A stretch of 64,000 nt of DNA from Anaerolineae bacterium (GTDB taxonomy: Bacteria; Chloroflexota; Anaerolineae; Anaerolineales; Anaerolineaceae), in NCBI GenBank assembly GCA_013314735.1, contig JABUFD010000001.1, forward strand, positions 434,001 to 498,000, in the 5' to 3' direction. A model generated the notes under the pieces. The model had not been told where the DNA came from. It worked only from the letters and a program-made list of their open reading frames with translations, and did not search any database. Below, piece by piece: positions 45,152-54,107 of the stretch. Numbering within the stretch: the stretch's first letter is position 1; the number at the start of each line of letters is the position of its first letter. Made by a program: the position numbers and the translations under genes.

Positions 45152-45953
45152 CTGGTTTCCGCCCGGCGAACAGGATATGGTTTCCCGCCCCCAATGTGTA
45201 TGGGGAGAGCGCGAATTCCAGGTTGCGTTCGAGGAATTTTTGGAACAGATCCGGTTCCATATTCCGGTACACTTCCTGCTGGTTATTGGAGAAACCTTCG
45301 GTGTTCAGGATTGCCAGGGTTTCAAATGGTTCCATTAACAGGATTACTTCTTCGGGACGGGCAAACCAGGCTGTGGTGAAACCGAGTTGGTGGTTGTTGA
45401 TGCCGTGCTGCATCGTGGCCCATTCCTGCTCCAACCCCTGGGGGTTGTACATCAACACCGCCTGCAGCGCGCCGAACATGGTGCAGAAAGAAGTAAATAC
45501 AACCCCTCCAGGCTTGAGTACCCTGAATGCTTCACCCACCGCTTTTTGCCTCAGATCAGGATTCACCAGGTGGTACAGTGGTCCCATCATCAGCAGGGCG
45601 TCGAGGTGGTTGTCGGGGTAGGGGAAGGGCTGGGACGCATCAAAAACTGTGGCTTGTTGGAGTGCCACGCCGCGTTCAACTGCTTTCGTCCGGGCAAAAG
45701 CGATGTTTCCGGGGGAGAGGTCCAGCAGATGAACATGGTATCCTGCTGCCGCGAGGTCAAGCGCATAACGCCCCGGTCCACCGCCGATGTCAGCGATCTG
45801 GCCGGGTGGTGATGGCAGGTATTTGTTGAGGATGAACGATGAGATGGCGTATTCCATCCGGTTTTTCTCCAGGCGCTCCCATTCTTCCTGGACGGTGTCA
45901 TTGTAATACCGGCACACCCGCGGGATGTTATCAGGGTCGTTAAATGTCATCAT
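45138..45953 (-). CDS. Class I SAM-dependent methyltransferase (UbiE/Methyltransf_11 type)
   Basis: This 271-residue protein has the Rossmann SAM fold: motif I IADIGGGPGRYALDLAAAG (about residues 53-71), acidic HLLDLSPGN, and motif IV DALLMMGPLYHL followed by EAFRVLKPGGVVF. The type methylates small molecules or occasionally RNA and protein; the substrate cannot be told. Its position among RNA methyltransferase genes hints at a role in the same programme but proves nothing. The start codon overlaps the lipoprotein stop (ATGA). Confidence 0.85.
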   Translation of the reverse strand: MMTFNDPDNIPRVCRYYNDTVQEEWERLEKNRMEYAISSFILNKYLPSPPGQIADIGGGPGRYALDLAAAGYHVHLLDLSPGNIAFARTKAVERGVALQQATVFDASQPFPYPDNHLDALLMMGPLYHLVNPDLRQKAVGEAFRVLKPGGVVFTSFCTMFGALQAVLMYNPQGLEQEWATMQHGINNHQLGFTTAWFARPEEVILLMEPFETLAILNTEGFSNNQQEVYRNMEPDLFQKFLERNLEFALSPYTLGAGNHILFAGRKPDASK

Positions 45954-46864
45954 CGTTCAATCAAGAGGGTTTCGATCATCGCATCCAACGCCTGCAGCGA
46001 GGGGGAGAATGAATTCGGGTCCTGACTGTTTAACATGCTTACTTCCTCATTGATGTAGGCATCCCAGGCGGTCTCCTCGTAATAGGGTGCCCAGTCGTTG
46101 CCGACCTCGTCGCCGGTCGCCAACAGGTTGGGGTGGTCAACCGGCAGGATGGCGGAAATGTACCAGCGCCCATCCGCGGTGATGCCCTGGAAGGTATAAA
46201 AGATGGCGGTGTTGTTAACCGGGTAAAGGGCCTGGCCGTATTGGGTCAGGTAGCGGATGCCGCTGCCATTTTGGAAATCGAGGTAGGAGATGTTGGAGCG
46301 GAACATGGCTCCGGCATTCCAGATGGGCAGGAAGGGGAATTCGGCAGGTTCTGCTGGGCGGGAGGTGACCAGTGATTGTAAGGTGCTCACATGCCAATAA
46401 GCGCTCTCTTCCAGCTCGATCAACCTGTCAACAGGATAGATCAGAATACGGGCATCATGGTAATACATCGGGTCCACGTAGTTATTAAAATGAACCAGAA
46501 TATGTTCGGGCTCGGCGCGTTCCAGCCCCACCTCAGCGGGGATATATTCAGGAATGGTTTCGCCCCAGGCATTGGCGGCGATATCTGCGCCGTACAGAAA
46601 AGATACGCCTTCATAGGCAAAATTCGGTGTGATCGGTGGTTCGGTTGGAATGGGCTCTGGAGTGGGCTCTTCGATGGGTTCATCGACAGGGGTTGGTTCA
46701 TCCACTTCTTCAAGCACTTCAGCTTGCAGGGTTTGCAGCGCCGTCAGGGTCTGCTGCAATCCCATCGCCTCTTCATCCGTTTCCTCCGGCAGCGTCCAGG
46801 GAAGGTTACAGGCCAACAACCCCAACAGGAAAGGGATTAATAACACAATTACGATCTTTTTCAT
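45950..46864 (-). CDS. Lipoprotein of unknown function
   Basis: This 304-residue protein is read from the second of two adjacent ATGs; GGAGG is 6 nt before it. It begins MKKIVIVLLIPFLLGLLAC, a clear lipoprotein signal with Cys about 19. An acidic, coiled stretch (about 27-55) and a Glu/Pro/Thr linker (about 55-80) lead to a roughly 215-residue globular domain with FNNYVDPMYYHDARILIYPV and ADGRWYISAILPV. I do not recognise a family. It is odd as the only exported product in an operon of RNA-modification enzymes, although gene spacing and ATGA coupling place it firmly there. Confidence 0.85.
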   Translation of the reverse strand: MKKIVIVLLIPFLLGLLACNLPWTLPEETDEEAMGLQQTLTALQTLQAEVLEEVDEPTPVDEPIEEPTPEPIPTEPPITPNFAYEGVSFLYGADIAANAWGETIPEYIPAEVGLERAEPEHILVHFNNYVDPMYYHDARILIYPVDRLIELEESAYWHVSTLQSLVTSRPAEPAEFPFLPIWNAGAMFRSNISYLDFQNGSGIRYLTQYGQALYPVNNTAIFYTFQGITADGRWYISAILPVDHPNLLATGDEVGNDWAPYYEETAWDAYINEEVSMLNSQDPNSFSPSLQALDAMIETLLIER

Positions 46865-46905
46865 CATACTCCTCCGATCCAAAAATCAGCACCACTTCTA
46901 TTTTC

Positions 46906-47712
46906 TTATTTTTCAATCAGAAATACAAGCTCATTTGGATATGACCACTGCCGGATTATCCACCCATTTCCTTCGCATAGCCGATGAAACTGGGAGGTAT
47001 AGAATTCCGGCATGCCTTTGGCACGGCCTCCCAGGCTTTTACTGGGGTAACTGACCAGTATAAACGGGGCAGTAATTTTGTCCAACAACTGCCTGGCGAT
47101 ATTTTTTTCAACCTGTTCAAGGCAGGGGATGGTCTTGAGGAGCAGCACCAGATCTGCGTGCTGTTCGGGGATGGCGTCAACCAGGTTGCCGACGGTTGCC
47201 GTGCCGGGGATGCGCATGTGGTCAAAATAGCTTTGGAGGAACCCAACCATGTCGCTGTAAATGTCGATTGCCCAATATTGCTGTAACGCTGGCAAATTCA
47301 TCCAGGGAATCGACAACGGATTCAGTCCACAGGCAAGGTCAAGCACACGGTGAATGGTGGGAATACGGCTGAACACATCGTGATACAGGTTTTCCACTAT
47401 CGGCAGCCTTTCGGCTGTCGAACGGTGATGGCGCATGGCTTCCAATGAAAATTGCCGGCAGTCGGGGTGGAATGGGTCACGAGGCAACTGTTGTAACTGT
47501 TTTGTCAGCAGGGAAACCGGGATGCCTTTCTCCTGGTACGCTTTCCCGACCTGGTGCAGCTTGGCACGGGTTTGCTTGATTGCTTCTCTATTGGAGCGGC
47601 CTTTTGCCAATTCGGTGGCCGCGATTACCTTGATCAGGCCGGGATCGATCATCTTGTAATCTGGATTCTTGATCACACCCTGAATGACTTGCTCGAGCGC
47701 TGCATCATCCAT
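46906..47712 (-). CDS. 16S rRNA (guanine-1405-N7)-methyltransferase, ArmA/Rmt family
   Basis: This 268-residue protein is read from the ATG at 47712 (GGAGGG 9 nt upstream). It carries all landmarks of the m7G1405 aminoglycoside-resistance methyltransferases: VIKNPDYKMIDPGLIK and TRAKLHQVGKAYQ in the helical N-terminal domain, STAERLPIVENLYHDVF, SAM motif I VLDLACGLNPLSIPW, the LLLKTIPCLEQ motif and SYPSKSLGGRAKGM near the end. Acquired (ArmA, RmtA-H) and producer (KgmB, Sgm) enzymes methylate 16S G1405 and block 4,6-deoxystreptamine drugs. Here the gene is chromosomal, in an operon behind tgt, overlapping it by 8 bp. Resistance activity is likely but untested. Confidence 0.88.
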   Translation of the reverse strand: MDDAALEQVIQGVIKNPDYKMIDPGLIKVIAATELAKGRSNREAIKQTRAKLHQVGKAYQEKGIPVSLLTKQLQQLPRDPFHPDCRQFSLEAMRHHRSTAERLPIVENLYHDVFSRIPTIHRVLDLACGLNPLSIPWMNLPALQQYWAIDIYSDMVGFLQSYFDHMRIPGTATVGNLVDAIPEQHADLVLLLKTIPCLEQVEKNIARQLLDKITAPFILVSYPSKSLGGRAKGMPEFYTSQFHRLCEGNGWIIRQWSYPNELVFLIEK

Positions 47713-48820
47713 TACGGGAATCCCTCCGTTGATGGATGCGTTCAATCAACTGGCTCATAAAACGCAGGTTGTGAATGGTGGCCAGGCGGAACCAGAGGAT
47801 GTCATTCATTTTAAACAGGTGGCGCAGGTACCCGGTGCTGTAATGCTGGCAGGTGTGGCAATCACACCACGGTGAGAGTGGTTGATTCGATTTGATATGC
47901 TTTTCATCATGAATGTAGAGGTAACGTCGCCATTGCCCTTCCAGGCCTTTTGACGGACCTTCAGGCGGGTTGGTAAAGCAGTACAGGCGCCCGTGCCGTG
48001 CGTCACGAGTGGGCATGGCGCAGTCAAAGATGCCGTAACCGAGTTCGTGCCCTTTGAGCACATTTTCTGGATGGCCAACACCGAGGGCATGCAGCGGGTA
48101 GTGCGGGGGAATCAATTCCCGCAGGTAGCCCAGCATATCTACCAGCAGGTTGCCCTCACCATCCAGCGGCCATCCGCCATAACCAAAACCATCAAAACCA
48201 ATTTCCAATAATGCTTCGGCGCATTGTTTACGTAAATCGCGGTAACCACCACCCTGCACAACGCCGAACAGGCGCGGGCGGTGATTGTCGTCGAGTTTCT
48301 TTTGAGATACCAACCGGTCATATTCCTCACGACAGCGTGTTGCCCAGCGGATGGTTCGGGCTACAGATTGCTCCTGCTCCGCCCGGGAAGCATCCACATG
48401 GGTGCAATCATCCAGCGTGATCAGAACATCACTGCCATAACTGAATTGCAGTTGGATACATTTTTCCGGGGTCAGTTGGAAGTCGCGTTTGCTGCCTTCC
48501 GGTTTGAAGATAATACCTTGATCATTCAACCGCCCGAACTTTGGGTCCTGCCGGATGAGTGAATATGCTTGAAACCCACCCGAATCCGTCACGATCAACC
48601 CGTCCCACCCGGCCATGCTGTGGAGTCCGCCCAGTGCGTTCACAGTGCTGGTACCGGGTTTCTGCATCAGGTGAAAGGTGTTCATCACCACGGCAGTGAT
48701 CCCACACGCTGCCAAATCCTGCGCATCCAGGCTGCGTACCACCCCGAAAGTGGCGTCCGGCAGGTAAATGGGGAGCGGCAGGTTGCCTTTTGTGGTGACC
48801 AGTTGATCGGGGGCTTGCAT
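47705..48820 (-). CDS. tgt: tRNA-guanine transglycosylase (queuine tRNA-ribosyltransferase)
   Basis: This 371-residue protein is read from the ATG at 48820, with AAGGAA upstream. TGT motifs are present: the catalytic-site TDSGGFQAYSL (Asp about 78), LDDCTHVDAS, FGVVQGGGYRDLR, the tRNA-recognition DCAMPTRDARHGRLY and the zinc site CDCHTCQHYS. The enzyme swaps G34 of GUN-anticodon tRNAs for preQ1 or queuine. A normal TATAAT lies at about 48880 on the minus strand. It is the first gene of the RNA-modification operon that extends to 41256. No preQ1 riboswitch is visible in the short leader. Confidence 0.93.
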   Translation of the reverse strand: MQAPDQLVTTKGNLPLPIYLPDATFGVVRSLDAQDLAACGITAVVMNTFHLMQKPGTSTVNALGGLHSMAGWDGLIVTDSGGFQAYSLIRQDPKFGRLNDQGIIFKPEGSKRDFQLTPEKCIQLQFSYGSDVLITLDDCTHVDASRAEQEQSVARTIRWATRCREEYDRLVSQKKLDDNHRPRLFGVVQGGGYRDLRKQCAEALLEIGFDGFGYGGWPLDGEGNLLVDMLGYLRELIPPHYPLHALGVGHPENVLKGHELGYGIFDCAMPTRDARHGRLYCFTNPPEGPSKGLEGQWRRYLYIHDEKHIKSNQPLSPWCDCHTCQHYSTGYLRHLFKMNDILWFRLATIHNLRFMSQLIERIHQRRDSRNG

Positions 48821-49016
48821 GTGGTTCCTTTCTCTGGCTATAAACATTCGTACCATGAGAGTTGCATTCGCTTTGATTATAGTGGATGATTGGCTTTTGG
48901 CTGCAGAATTCCGCCCTTTCACCATGCTTTTCCTGTATGATGGATGCCGGGATGACCAGAATGGCAGCTCTCGTGATAGAATAGCGGTTGAAATCGATTA
49001 ACATCTGCGAGGTTAT

Positions 49017-49700
49017 ATGGAGAAAAAGAAAATCGCGGCATTGGTTCCGATGCGGCACCATTCCCAGCGGGTTCCCGGTAAGAATTACCGGATGCTGGCA
49101 GGCAAACCCCTGTTTCATCATATTCTCGACACATTGCTTTCCTGCCCCACGATCGACGTGGTGGCGATTGACACCGACAGCCCGACGATCATGGCAGACC
49201 TGGCGAAACATTATCCAGGAGTGGTGATTCTGGAACGACCGGAGAACCTTCGGGCTCCTGAAACCGCAATGAACGAAGTCCTGTTGTGGGATACCGCCCA
49301 GGTGCCGGCAGACTTTTACCTGCAAACCCACAGCACCAATCCTTTGCTGCGCTCAGATACGATCTCACGCGCCGTCGATACCTTCCTGGCGCAATACCCG
49401 GGATTTGATTCGCTGTTTGGCGTAACCCGCAAACAGATCCGGTTGTGGGATCAACTGACTCGTCCCATCAACCACAATCCAGCGATCCTGCTCCAAACCC
49501 AGGACCTGCCGCCGGTGTATGAGGAAAATTCCTGCCTGTATATCTTTTCGCGTTCAACACTGGAAGAACGGCGCAATCGCCTGGGTAACCGGCCTTTGAT
49601 GTTTGAGATCCATGCGGCTGAAGCCTGGGATATTGATGAAGAGCTGGACTTCCTGGTGGCGGATACATTGCTGAGCCATCAATTGTCAAAAAAGGAGTAA
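49017..49700 (+). CDS. Acylneuraminate cytidylyltransferase-like (CMP-sugar synthetase family) protein
   Basis: This 227-residue protein has the nucleotidyltransferase signature ALVPMRHHSQRVPGKNYRMLAGKPL, comparable to ARxGSKRIPGKN of NeuA/KdsB-like enzymes; Arg replaces part of the usual loop. Later LQTHSTNPLLRSDTI and a C-terminal AEAWDIDEELDF, with acidic metal-binding residues, agree. It would activate a sugar acid with CTP, such as a nonulosonic acid or Kdo-like residue, but no nonulosonate synthase is seen nearby. GAGG lies 5 nt before the ATG. It heads a plus-strand cluster of sugar and glycosyltransferase genes. Confidence 0.83.
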   Translation: MEKKKIAALVPMRHHSQRVPGKNYRMLAGKPLFHHILDTLLSCPTIDVVAIDTDSPTIMADLAKHYPGVVILERPENLRAPETAMNEVLLWDTAQVPADFYLQTHSTNPLLRSDTISRAVDTFLAQYPGFDSLFGVTRKQIRLWDQLTRPINHNPAILLQTQDLPPVYEENSCLYIFSRSTLEERRNRLGNRPLMFEIHAAEAWDIDEELDFLVADTLLSHQLSKKE

Positions 49701-49702
49701 AC

Positions 49703-50695
49703 ATGCCGACTGTCCTTGTGACCCCTCCCTATCTTCGGCGCTATTATGACCGGGCGAAAAAAATCTTTGACCACTACCGGTTGGATACCATTGTCAATTT
49801 TTCCAACGAGCATGTATTGGAGGAAGAACTGCTTCAGTACAATGGCCGGTATGATGCCGCGGTATGCGGTGATGACGAATTCACCGAAGCGATCATAGCG
49901 GCAAATGTGCCGCGGCTGAAAATTATTTCGAAATGGGGCACGGGGATCAATTCCATTGACACCCAGGCGGCAAAGCGGATGGGTGTGATTGTCGCCAATA
50001 CCCCGAATGCCTTCACGTTGCCGGTGGCGGATACTGTGCTGGCCTATATGCTGGCCTTTGCGCGGCAAATTGTCTGGGTGGATCGTGAAATCCGTGCCGG
50101 GCGGTGGGAGAAATTGCCTGTTCACAGCCTGAGCGAGTGCACATTAGGTGTGGTGGGGGTTGGCAATATCGGCTCTGCCGTGATCCGCCGCGCACGTGCC
50201 TTTGGCATGAGAATCCTGGCGACGGATATCCGCCCGATCCGGCGGGATTTTGTGTTGGAAATGGGAATCAAACTGGTCACTCTGGAAGAGTTGCTGCGGC
50301 ACTCCGATTATGTTACGTTGAATTGTGACCTGAACCCGACCAGTTATCACCTGATGAATGCGACCACACTGCGGATGATGAGACCCAATGCGGTGTTGAT
50401 CAACACCGCCCGTGGACCGATTGTGGACCAGGATGCGCTGGTGGACGCACTGCAACAGAAATTACTGGCCGGGGCGGCATTGGATGTGTTCGAAGCAGAA
50501 CCATTGCTGCCAGAGCACCCGTTGTGCCAGATGGAAAACGTATTGGTGAGTCCGCACAATGCCAACGCCAGCCCGGCTGCGTTGGAGCATGTTTTTTTCA
50601 GCACCTTCCGGCAACTGTTGGAAGGATTGCAAATTCCCTGCGATGACCTGGTAAAGGTCGGGGGTTTTCAAATTGAGGAGGATCGCTATGCCTGA
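49703..50695 (+). CDS. D-isomer-specific 2-hydroxyacid dehydrogenase (phosphoglycerate dehydrogenase-like)
   Basis: This 330-residue protein has the NAD-binding signature LGVVGVGNIGSAVIRRARAFG (split here as GVVGVGNIGS near residue 150) and the catalytic Arg in LINTARGPIVDQDAL. The His is in VLVSPHNANAS rather than the usual PHxA/G-W. It lacks the ACT domain of serine-pathway PGDH. It begins 2 bp after the cytidylyltransferase stop, with AAGGAG inside the preceding gene end. In this context it may oxidise or reduce a sugar acid or a phosphoglycerate-type precursor for a surface glycan. Substrate unknown. Confidence 0.88.
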   Translation: MPTVLVTPPYLRRYYDRAKKIFDHYRLDTIVNFSNEHVLEEELLQYNGRYDAAVCGDDEFTEAIIAANVPRLKIISKWGTGINSIDTQAAKRMGVIVANTPNAFTLPVADTVLAYMLAFARQIVWVDREIRAGRWEKLPVHSLSECTLGVVGVGNIGSAVIRRARAFGMRILATDIRPIRRDFVLEMGIKLVTLEELLRHSDYVTLNCDLNPTSYHLMNATTLRMMRPNAVLINTARGPIVDQDALVDALQQKLLAGAALDVFEAEPLLPEHPLCQMENVLVSPHNANASPAALEHVFFSTFRQLLEGLQIPCDDLVKVGGFQIEEDRYA

Positions 50696-51449
50696 GAACC
50701 GGGTGGTGATGATTACGGGGGCTGCAGGCGGTATTGGCCGTGCGGCTGTGCAGTTGTTCACAGAGAGCGGTTGGAAAGTGATCGGCGTCGATCGTTCTGA
50801 CTTCGGGGTAAATTTTCCGGCCAATGGGTTGTTTATCCGATCAGATATCAGCCTGGAGAGCAACCTGCATTCGATTTTCGAACAGGTCAAGTCGGTGACC
50901 AGCACCCTGGACGCGATGGTGAACAATGCCGCTTACCAGGTAACCAAACCGATCCTCGAAACCAGTGCCGAGGAATGGGACCTGGTGATGGCATCCAACC
51001 TGCGATCCGTGTTCCTGGGTGCCAAGCTGGCGCACCCTTTGTTGAAACAGCAAGGCGGTGGGGCGATTGTGAATACATCATCGGTGCATGCCATTCAAAC
51101 CTCGGCCAACATTGCCGCTTATGCTGCCAGTAAAGGCGGCCTGCTGGCGTTGACCCGCGCGATGGCGATCGAATTCGCGCCGGATAATATCCGTGTAAAC
51201 GCGATCCTGCCGGGCGCGGTGGATACGCCGATGCTGCGGGCGGGCATGAACCGCGACCACGCCGGCGACGGCTCACTGCATGAACGGCTGGAAAACCTGG
51301 CGCGCAAGACTGTCAATGGCCGCATTGGTACCGCGGCAGAAATTGCCCATGGTATCTACTTTCTTGCGGACGGCAGCCAATCCTCTTTTATGACAGGCCA
51401 GGCGCTGGTGGTGGATGGCGGTGCCACCTGCAGATTGAGTACAGAATGA
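50688..51449 (+). CDS. Short-chain dehydrogenase/reductase
   Basis: This 253-residue protein is read from the ATG at 50688, with AGGAGG 6 nt upstream inside the preceding gene, which it overlaps by 8 bp. It has the classical SDR marks: cofactor loop TGAAGGIGRA, NNAAYQ, catalytic SS-V (about 140) and YAASKGG (Tyr and Lys of YxxxK). The C-terminus ends GQALVVDGGATC as in FabG-like members. An acidic residue after beta-2 (GVDRSD) favours NAD. It likely modifies the same sugar or acid as its neighbours. Confidence 0.9.
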   Translation: MPENRVVMITGAAGGIGRAAVQLFTESGWKVIGVDRSDFGVNFPANGLFIRSDISLESNLHSIFEQVKSVTSTLDAMVNNAAYQVTKPILETSAEEWDLVMASNLRSVFLGAKLAHPLLKQQGGGAIVNTSSVHAIQTSANIAAYAASKGGLLALTRAMAIEFAPDNIRVNAILPGAVDTPMLRAGMNRDHAGDGSLHERLENLARKTVNGRIGTAAEIAHGIYFLADGSQSSFMTGQALVVDGGATCRLSTE

Positions 51450-52273
51450 GCGTGAAAGACACCATTAAGAAAGTGACTCCGGCACCTGTCTGGAATGCAG
51501 CCCGGTTTGCCTGGGATGGCATTCTGCGCAGCCGTGACAGCTGGGTGGCGGCGACGCATCCCTGGCGGCGCGATAGCATCCGCAAGCTGCGCGCGCTGCA
51601 GGACATCCACCGCGGTGAACGCTGCGTGATCATCGGAAACGGCCCCAGTCTGAACCAGACGGATGTGCAAAAAATCCGTGGTGAGTACACCTTTGGCCTC
51701 AACCGAATCTACCTCGCCTGGGAGGAATGGGGATTCCGGACCAGTTTTTACCTTTCGGTGAATGACCTCGTGGTAGAACAATGCTCGCAAGATATCATGG
51801 CACTGGATGTGCCGAAGTTCCTCGCCTGGCGTTCGCGCCGATGGGTGCAGCCCCAGGAGAATTTGCACTTTCTGTACACGACTTATACCGGTCCGAAATT
51901 CGCCCAAAATGCCAGCGGTCGTCTGTGGGAAGGTGCCACTGTCACATACACCGCTCTGCAGTTGGCTTACCACATGGGCTTTTCCACCGTTGTTCTGATC
52001 GGTGTCGATCATAGTTTTGCTTCCCAGGGGAAACCCAACCAAACCGTGGTTTCCCAGGGGGATGACCCCAACCATTTCAACCCATCCTACTTCGGCAAAG
52101 GTTTCAGATGGCAGTTGCCAGATCTGGAAACCTCTGAAATCGCGTATCGCATGGCCAGGCAGGCATTCGAAATCGATGGGCGGCAGGTGCTGGATGCCAC
52201 GGTAGGCGGGAAGCTCCAGGTGTTTCCGAAAGTCGAATTTGACACCTATTTTTGCGGTCATTCGCGGGTGTAA
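51446..52273 (+). CDS. DUF115/MptE-like protein of the glycan cluster
   Basis: This 275-residue protein starts with ATGA overlapping the SDR stop. The core motif ERCVIIGNGPSLNQTDVQKI (about residues 55-74) and TVVLIGVDHSFASQG near 190 match the DUF115 family. This family includes the archaeal 6-hydroxymethylpterin diphosphokinase MptE and motility-accessory Maf proteins that attach nonulosonic acids to flagellin. With a CMP-sugar synthetase at the head of this cluster, a transferase role for a CMP-activated sugar is attractive, but it remains inference. No membrane segment is present. Confidence 0.82.
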   Translation: MSVKDTIKKVTPAPVWNAARFAWDGILRSRDSWVAATHPWRRDSIRKLRALQDIHRGERCVIIGNGPSLNQTDVQKIRGEYTFGLNRIYLAWEEWGFRTSFYLSVNDLVVEQCSQDIMALDVPKFLAWRSRRWVQPQENLHFLYTTYTGPKFAQNASGRLWEGATVTYTALQLAYHMGFSTVVLIGVDHSFASQGKPNQTVVSQGDDPNHFNPSYFGKGFRWQLPDLETSEIAYRMARQAFEIDGRQVLDATVGGKLQVFPKVEFDTYFCGHSRV

Positions 52274-52317
52274 TTCCTGTACAATAAGAGCGTCATCTTG
52301 ACCAACTGGATTTACTG

Positions 52318-53274
52318 ATGGAAGAAACCTATTATCCGGCAATCACGATTGTTACCCCGTCGTTCAACCAGGCGCAATACCTGGAGGCAGCGATCTGTTC
52401 CGTGCTGGAACAGGATTACCCTGATCTGGAATATTTGGTGATCGATGGCGGTTCAACAGACGGCAGTGTGGAGATCATCGAACGTTACAATGACCGGATT
52501 GACTGGTGGATTTCCGAACCTGACCATGGGCAAAGCGAGGCGATTAATAAAGGGTTTCACCGCGCGCAGGGAGATATTATCGGCTGGTTGAATTCCGATG
52601 ATGTGTTGCTGCCGGGCACGTTAAAAATGGTGGCAGAAGCGTTTGAGACCCACCCGGATGCTGTGCTGGTTTATGGCGATGTCCATTCGATTGACGCTGC
52701 TGGCAAAATTTTTAATACCATGCGCTATGGCCAGTGGGAGTTGGAAGATCTGATGCGGTTTTCGATTCTGGGACAACCGGCGGTCTTCATCCGCCGCAAG
52801 CTGCTGCGGGCGCTGGGTTATCTGGAGGAGAGCTTCCACTTCCTGATGGACCATCACTTATGGCTGCGGATGGCGCAGGAAGGGGATATGTTGCATCTGC
52901 CAGCGGTGCTGGCATGTGCGCGTTACCATCAGGAAGCCAAGAATATCGCCCGTGCAGTGCAATTTGGCCCTGAAGCGTTCCGTATGGTTGGCTGGATGCG
53001 GACACAACCGCTGTTGCAGCGGCTGCTGTTGGACACAAAACTGGAAAAACAGGTTGAGGCGGGGGCATATCGCTTTCATGCCCGTTACCTGGTGGATGGC
53101 GGTGAATACCGCGCTGCCTTCCGGGCGTACCGTAAAGCGTTTTTCCGTTCGCCCACAGTAGCGCTGACTGAATGGCATCGCTGGTTGTTTTCCGGGTTGG
53201 GTTGTGTTGGTTTTGCCTGGCTTGCCCGGGTGTTTTACCGTGCCAAGCATGCTTTCACCAGCCGGACGGGTTAA
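52318..53274 (+). CDS. Glycosyltransferase family 2
   Basis: This 318-residue protein has a GT-A fold: VTPSFNQAQYLEAAICSVL at the N-terminus, YLVIDGGSTDGS (nucleotide-binding Asp) and GWLNSDDVLLPGT with the metal-binding D-D. The C-terminal part holds FLMDHHLWLRMAQEGDM, the usual acceptor-side ED/DH region, and a helical tail. It should add a sugar to a surface glycan. The next gene is a close relative, probably a duplicate. TACAAT at 52281-52286 may be a -10, giving this pair its own start. Confidence 0.92.
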   Translation: MEETYYPAITIVTPSFNQAQYLEAAICSVLEQDYPDLEYLVIDGGSTDGSVEIIERYNDRIDWWISEPDHGQSEAINKGFHRAQGDIIGWLNSDDVLLPGTLKMVAEAFETHPDAVLVYGDVHSIDAAGKIFNTMRYGQWELEDLMRFSILGQPAVFIRRKLLRALGYLEESFHFLMDHHLWLRMAQEGDMLHLPAVLACARYHQEAKNIARAVQFGPEAFRMVGWMRTQPLLQRLLLDTKLEKQVEAGAYRFHARYLVDGGEYRAAFRAYRKAFFRSPTVALTEWHRWLFSGLGCVGFAWLARVFYRAKHAFTSRTG

Positions 53275-53277
53275 TCC

Positions 53278-54048
53278 ATGCGGGTGACCATTGTAACGCC
53301 TTCATTTAACCAGGCGAAGTACCTGGAACGAACGATCCAGTCCGTACTGGCACAGGATTACCCGGATGTGGAATACATTGTGATTGACGGCGGTTCCCAT
53401 GACGGCAGTGCAGCGATCATCGAGCAGTACAATGAGCGGTTGGCATACTGGCAGTCAAAGCCTGACAAAGGCCAGACCGATGCGATCAACCAGGGCTTTG
53501 CTCATGCGACTGGCCAGGTGATGGCATGGCTGAATTCCGATGACACATTGGAGCCGTGGGCGGTTTCGCGGGCAGTGGAAGCATTGAATCGGCATCCTGA
53601 AGCTGGCATGGTATACGGCCACGGCTGGTTTATTAATGCGGACGATGCCAAAATTGGCGAATTCCCGTCAGCGCAGACAGACTACCGCCGTTTGCGGCGG
53701 GGTTATGTCCATATCTGCCAGCAAGCCGCCTTCTGGCGGGCGGATTTATGGCGAAAAGTGGCTCCGTTGGATGACTCCATTTACTTTGCGATGGATTATG
53801 ACCTGTGGCTGCGCCTGGCGCGGCTGGCACCATTGATCCACATCTCCGAGCATTGGGCGAATTTTCGCCTGCATGGAGATGCCAAGACGATTGCAGAAGA
53901 TGACCGCTGTTGGCCGGATATGCTGCGGATTCACCTGCGCGATGGGGGCAGCCGTTTTTCCATGCTGTATGCCAAATACCTGCTGCGAAAAATGGCTGGT
54001 CCTCTGATTCGGTATCGCCGGAAGCAGTTGGTAAAGATCATTCATTAA
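53278..54048 (+). CDS. Glycosyltransferase family 2, paralogue
   Basis: This 256-residue GT2 enzyme begins 3 bp after the previous one. Its motifs parallel it closely: VTPSFNQAKYLERTIQSVL, YIVIDGGSHDGSA, AWLNSDDTLEPWA and FAMDYDLWLRLARLAP. It lacks the long C-terminal tail of its neighbour. The two probably act in succession on one glycan. The donor sugars cannot be read from sequence. Confidence 0.92.
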   Translation: MRVTIVTPSFNQAKYLERTIQSVLAQDYPDVEYIVIDGGSHDGSAAIIEQYNERLAYWQSKPDKGQTDAINQGFAHATGQVMAWLNSDDTLEPWAVSRAVEALNRHPEAGMVYGHGWFINADDAKIGEFPSAQTDYRRLRRGYVHICQQAAFWRADLWRKVAPLDDSIYFAMDYDLWLRLARLAPLIHISEHWANFRLHGDAKTIAEDDRCWPDMLRIHLRDGGSRFSMLYAKYLLRKMAGPLIRYRRKQLVKIIH

Positions 54049-54107
54049 ATGTGAACACCACCTGCCAAACGGCAATAAAGAAATAAATTGGTCGTAAAAT
54101 GAATGAA

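Noticed and set aside
51356-52342. 328-codon minus-strand open frame over the SDR and DUF115-like genes
   Set aside because: Both plus-strand proteins have strong family motifs and overlapping starts. The antisense translation has no recognisable family.
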